NCBI GenBank assembly: GCA_947561715.1
Contig: OX387205.1
Span: forward strand, 3,229,001-3,293,000
Direction: 5' to 3'
From: Ascidia mentula
Taxonomy: Eukaryota; Chordata; Ascidiacea; Phlebobranchia; Ascidiidae
DNA: 64,000 nt
How positions within the stretch are numbered: the first letter of the stretch is position 1; each line of letters begins with the position of its first letter. Shown piece by piece: positions 60,359 through 64,000 of this stretch. Below the pieces are notes generated by a model. The model had not been told where the DNA came from and did no database searches. It was given only the letters and a program-made list of their open reading frames with translations. Position numbers and translations under genes: made by a program.

Positions 60359-60910
60359 CTGTAAGGTAAAAAACAAATTGTTATAAAATTCAATTGTGGC
60401 TCCGACGACGAGTCATCAAAATCAAATCCATTCGGTTTTGCACGCAAACTATTATAAACGCGATACATGAAATGGCATGGGCATAACCAGTAAAACAAGA
60501 AGTGCTTTCGAGTCAGGCCCCTATATTGCTCAAAGTAATGTTGAAAAGACGGTTTGCGTTCAAAAATATTCGTTAGTCTTCCATCATCAGCGTTACAATC
60601 TGCCTGTATCAATAAATTAGCACATCGTTTACGATATCGTTGGCGTAACACATTTAGTGATACTTAAAATTCTGATGCATGTCATTCACGTTTTGAGGCC
60701 TTCATTTATTACAAAATACGTCAGTGAATTTTCATTTTTGGAAATGATATCCGTTTTTGGAAACAATATGAGTTATATCGTCCAATCAATTGCAAAATAA
60801 AAAAAACAAAAAAGCGCATTTTGGTAGAAAACATTAGGTTTGCAGACTTGGCAGCCCAGCTGGATCAGCCACTTTTTCCTGACAAGTCGGAGCAAGATTT
60901 GAAAAATCTA

Positions 60911-60960
60911 GCTCCCTGTGCTAACCAGACCCAACGCTCTACAAACTGAGCTGCAGGAGC
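60911..60960 (-). repeat. Shortened tRNA-derived SINE-like piece
   Basis: This is the duplicate of 56819-56870 in copy B, with the same T-arm loss. Its left flank GTGCGCAAGCGCA (about 61002-61014) is shared with 3272-3284 next to the fuller SINE-like head, so the repeat extends beyond the tRNA part. Confidence 0.6.
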
Positions 60961-60990
60961 TCAGCGGCTTCACGGGGTATATTGTAGCCA

Positions 60991-62391
60991 AGATACACTG
61001 GTGCGCAAGCGCAAAACTGGTGCGCTAGCGCAAACCTGTGTCAAAAAAAAATAATCAAATTTCAAGATCAACATTGATTACAGTTATGCAGCTAGCGACA
61101 AGATTTTGCATTCTCCTTGTAACACTACAGTGCTGTTTCCGTTATATATAGTCTTGTCATATAACCAGTATGTTCATACACTTTTCCATTGCAATATTTC
61201 TACACAACTTTCCACTGCAGTAACTTTCACGGCACAACGCTGCGTTTTCTAATCAGTTTTCCTAGAAAACCAAGTAACATGGGTCGCAACACTCAGCACA
61301 TAGCGTGTGAAATATTATCCAATACTGCGCCCCACCGCATACAAAACAATAAAAAAGGCTGAGGTTGTCCTTCACCCGCGTAAAATGAAAATCGTAAACA
61401 AAAGATATCATGATGTTCACGATTTTGCATGTCAGACGCCGGAACCTGTCACTTTCTACATAATAATGAAACGACGCTAACCTCGTCATGTCTGGTTACA
61501 AATCATCGTGTCTGAACATGCCATTAAGTAAATTTACCTGAAAATCTCTTATTTTCTCTCCTGTATATGTGTCCACCCGCGATTGGCACCAATTTCACAG
61601 CACACTCACTCATAAAACAATGCATTTTTCGGTCAGTACGAGCTACAACTGACATAAGTTGCACTTTTCCACGGCTAAACAATAACATGTATATTTGTTT
61701 ATATCATATAATTGCCTCCAAAGTGTCAAGTTAGCTTTGATTGATTTTAGTCAAAAATGCAAGAATTTGGTGTTCGCAGGGCATAGAACCGGTTACTGTC
61801 AATACGGTCAAATATTTCAACGCAAAGTCGAAATTTTTGTTGCAAATAATACTTGCCAATTACACAGCCACAAACAACCTTACTGGCTATAGGTAATGGG
61901 CGTTGCGTGATTCTAAAAGTTCGCAAATTTGTGTGAAAAGAATTTTGTCCTTGGCAATTCCAAATGATTTCGAGTAACAGCTATACAGGTATATTTGTGA
62001 GAAAACACACACGAAAGAAAGAATTTTTAACACCACCTTTTTGCAAATACTTGCCTTAAATTAATTTAACGTACCCTAAATTAGGCAAAACACCAAACCT
62101 GTGTCAAAAACGTGTTTTTGAACTCATTGAAATGCTGCGTCGTGAAAATCATTTGAACTTGTGTTTTGTCTCTGAACTGGTTTAATAATGGTAAAATGTA
62201 CATCAAACGGGCCGTTTAGACTGAGAGAGACAAAATTACACTGTAACAGCGAAAAGAACATAATTGGCAAAAATAACTCAGCAAAAATACACACGTCAAT
62301 ATAATTGTTCATCGCAACAACAGTAAGTGCAACAGAATAATTGTGCAAAATGTACAATTTTTTATCATTAGCTTTATGGATGCAGCAACTA
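60991..62391. other. Intergenic, no gene seen
   Basis: I looked for a leader exon (a PDGAP..AC-type exon) that could serve the broken Reeler copy and found none. Only short ORFs without recognisable homology occur. Confidence 0.45.
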
Positions 62392-64000
62392 TCAACAAAA
62401 ATGCCAAATCCTCAAAATTACAGCAGATAACATGACAAACAAACAACTGCTAACACTAGATGCTGCGCTGGTCGTGATGGTTAGCTTCACGGTACTTCCC
62501 CCAGCCTGTGCTGGGTTGGTTTGCGTCAGAGCTGAATTATTAGTGGTCGTCATATTCGGCATCGAGGTTGCCATATTGGGACTTGTGGTTGCCATATTGG
62601 GATTTGTGGTTGCCATATTGGGACTTGTGGTTGCCATATTGGGACTTGTGGTTGAAATTGGTGGATTATTACTGGCTGTCGTGGTAGTGGTCGTGGAATG
62701 GTTGACGATTGTGGGTTTCGTGGCGTTGGTGGTCGTTGTCATTACTGGAGTCATAATCCTGAAACATAAATTTGAGTGAAACGACTGAATCAACGCTGTT
62801 CGTATGTCCAGCTTTTCTTCAAAATGATAAACTGAATAAAAGAGCAACAAGAAACGTAACTCGCGGATTTGTATATCTTGGGGATAAACAACGTAGCCCA
62901 TGTGTAGCTAATGCGCAATTTATTTGCAAATTTTTGGATTGCATCAACAATCATTGTAAATGTGAACTACACATGGGCTTTATTGTTTGTCCAAATGAGC
63001 CATATTTTCATATCGTTTGCATTACTCCCTCTGCTCATTGTTATGTGATCGTGATAAAATTTGTTTGAATTTTAATTCTAAGATGTAATCTCAACAATAA
63101 GTCATGACAAAAAATGTATTCATTGCAAACTTACGCGATAATACTATTTCATTTTGCATGCTTTGCAAGTTGAAAGTTTTATGAATACAATGCAATACTT
63201 ACGTAGTGTATTTTGGTAGAATAAGTACCTCGTGCCCAGGGTTAAGCATTACGTAAAATTGGCTTCGTTTTCGCACAATCGTCATGCTGTAAAAACAAAG
63301 AGTTAGTTCGTATTGGATTAAATTATTCCGTAGTTGCAAGGTTTTACAATACTCATTTTGGTGTTAACATGGTCGATATTTTGAACAAAATTGCGAATAT
63401 GAAAAATTGCGAAAAATGGATACGACAAAATTTCCAATCAACGTGTGTCGTTGTACGGTTACGGCCATTTGCACAAAAATAGGCGAACGAACTATACCTA
63501 ATTTGCTTGACTGTTTGTATGAAAGCATATATAATAAACCTATTTGCAAAGCACGTATTTGTGAGACAGTGTATTTAAACAAAGGCTGTTCGTTTATCGG
63601 TGACTTTACCTACTTACACCAACGATAAAAGCAAGAATATCACCGCAATTAACGAACATCTCGTACTTACTAGAAGTTATAGCGAGTCGGTGTTGTTACA
63701 TCTGGCGGCATCCAAGCAAACGACTTCGGCAAAGTCTTATCTTGGTTGTTGGTGTGTGTGAGAGCTTCTTGACCGGAACATTTTAAAATTTTGTGGTTGC
63801 GATCTGAGTACCACCCACCAGCAGGAATTGAGCTACCATTTTCTCTTACTTCAAAGAGAATACCGCGATATACGTTTACCTGCGGATCGGTTGATCTGAG
63901 TACGACTGTAAGGTGCGAAAAGAATATTATGAGTATTGCAAACACACTTCAATTAAGCAAACGTTTGTTCTAAAATTTATTCAGCTTCACTACGGAAAGC
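62392..64000 (-). CDS. Reeler-domain protein with Thr-rich stalk, gene 4 (partial)
   Basis: Exons 2 (63905-63671), 3 (63286-63203) and 4 (62758-62392) are in phases 2 and 2. The leader exon lies beyond the right edge. Exon 2 has VNVYRGILFEVR, HKILKCSGQEALTH and LPKSFAWMPP. Exon 3 is TIVRKRSQFYVMLNP. Exon 4 begins IMTPVMTTTTNATKP, has about four to five copies of the seven-residue SPNMATT/NPNMATT unit, then GGSTVKLTITTSAASSVSSC and a hydrophobic GPI-type tail. At least 229 codons are in the window. The tail is nearly identical to gene 3, while the Reeler exon is more diverged, which suggests exchange of the last exon between genes or strong selection on the tail. Confidence 0.9.

Larger units (their letters stand above)
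57500..60990. repeat. Tandem duplication, copy B
   Basis: This is the partner of about 53560-56895. Differences are the hairpin insertion at 57725-57937, the lost exon 1 region at the right end, and the smaller stalk repeat. The stretch 57938-59135 has short ORFs shared by both copies but nothing recognisable. Confidence 0.9.

Noticed and set aside
60289-60651. A 120-codon minus-strand ORF in copy B
   Set aside because: It overlaps exon 2 of the broken Reeler copy and its upstream intron. The matching sequence in copy A (about 56200-56560) has stops, so the frame is not maintained.

Overview
The window looks like an ascidian tunicate nuclear genome, Ciona-like. It is AT-rich, has compact multi-exon genes with introns from under 60 bp to several hundred bp, many degenerate tandem duplications, small DNA-transposon and foldback repeats, and metazoan gene families such as neuronal calcium sensors, a collagen galactosyltransferase, a class A GPCR, profilins and Reeler-domain proteins. 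The species is an inference. All gene models were assembled by eye from splice signals, reading-frame phase and family knowledge. No search was run.

Layout. (1) About 1450-11660 is a degenerate tandem duplication of roughly 5 kb. Each copy carries a three-exon minus-strand gene for a profilin-like protein that begins with a signal peptide. (2) 12164-14108 and 18503-19616 (plus) are two neuronal calcium sensors. The first is a clear NCS-1/frequenin. The second is a divergent paralogue whose EF-hands look inactive and which lacks one intron. (3) 20065-23760 (minus) is a nine-exon class A GPCR. An intron contains, on the opposite strand, a sequence that meets the full consensus of a type I hammerhead ribozyme. 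(4) 26038-30354 (plus) is a 13-exon procollagen galactosyltransferase ending in an ER-retention-like KQEL. (5) 31048-43948 (minus) holds three intronless ORFs that look like the LRRC8/pannexin-like pore domain without leucine-rich repeats, plus at least three decayed pieces of the same family. They are embedded in duplicated DNA with two hAT-type MITEs and a 24-bp minisatellite. (6) 45343 to the right edge is a minus-strand family of Reeler-domain proteins with Thr-rich stalks and GPI-type tails. It has three complete genes, one broken tandem copy and one gene running off the window. A tiny mucin-like GPI-type peptide gene lies among them on the plus strand.

The genes do not form one pathway. 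The NCS proteins, the GPCR and the collagen enzyme look like ordinary single-copy neighbours. The secreted profilins, the pore proteins and the Reeler proteins are locally expanded, fast-changing families and are the most likely places for undescribed biology. No retrovirus-like or other capsid- or envelope-bearing element was recognised.
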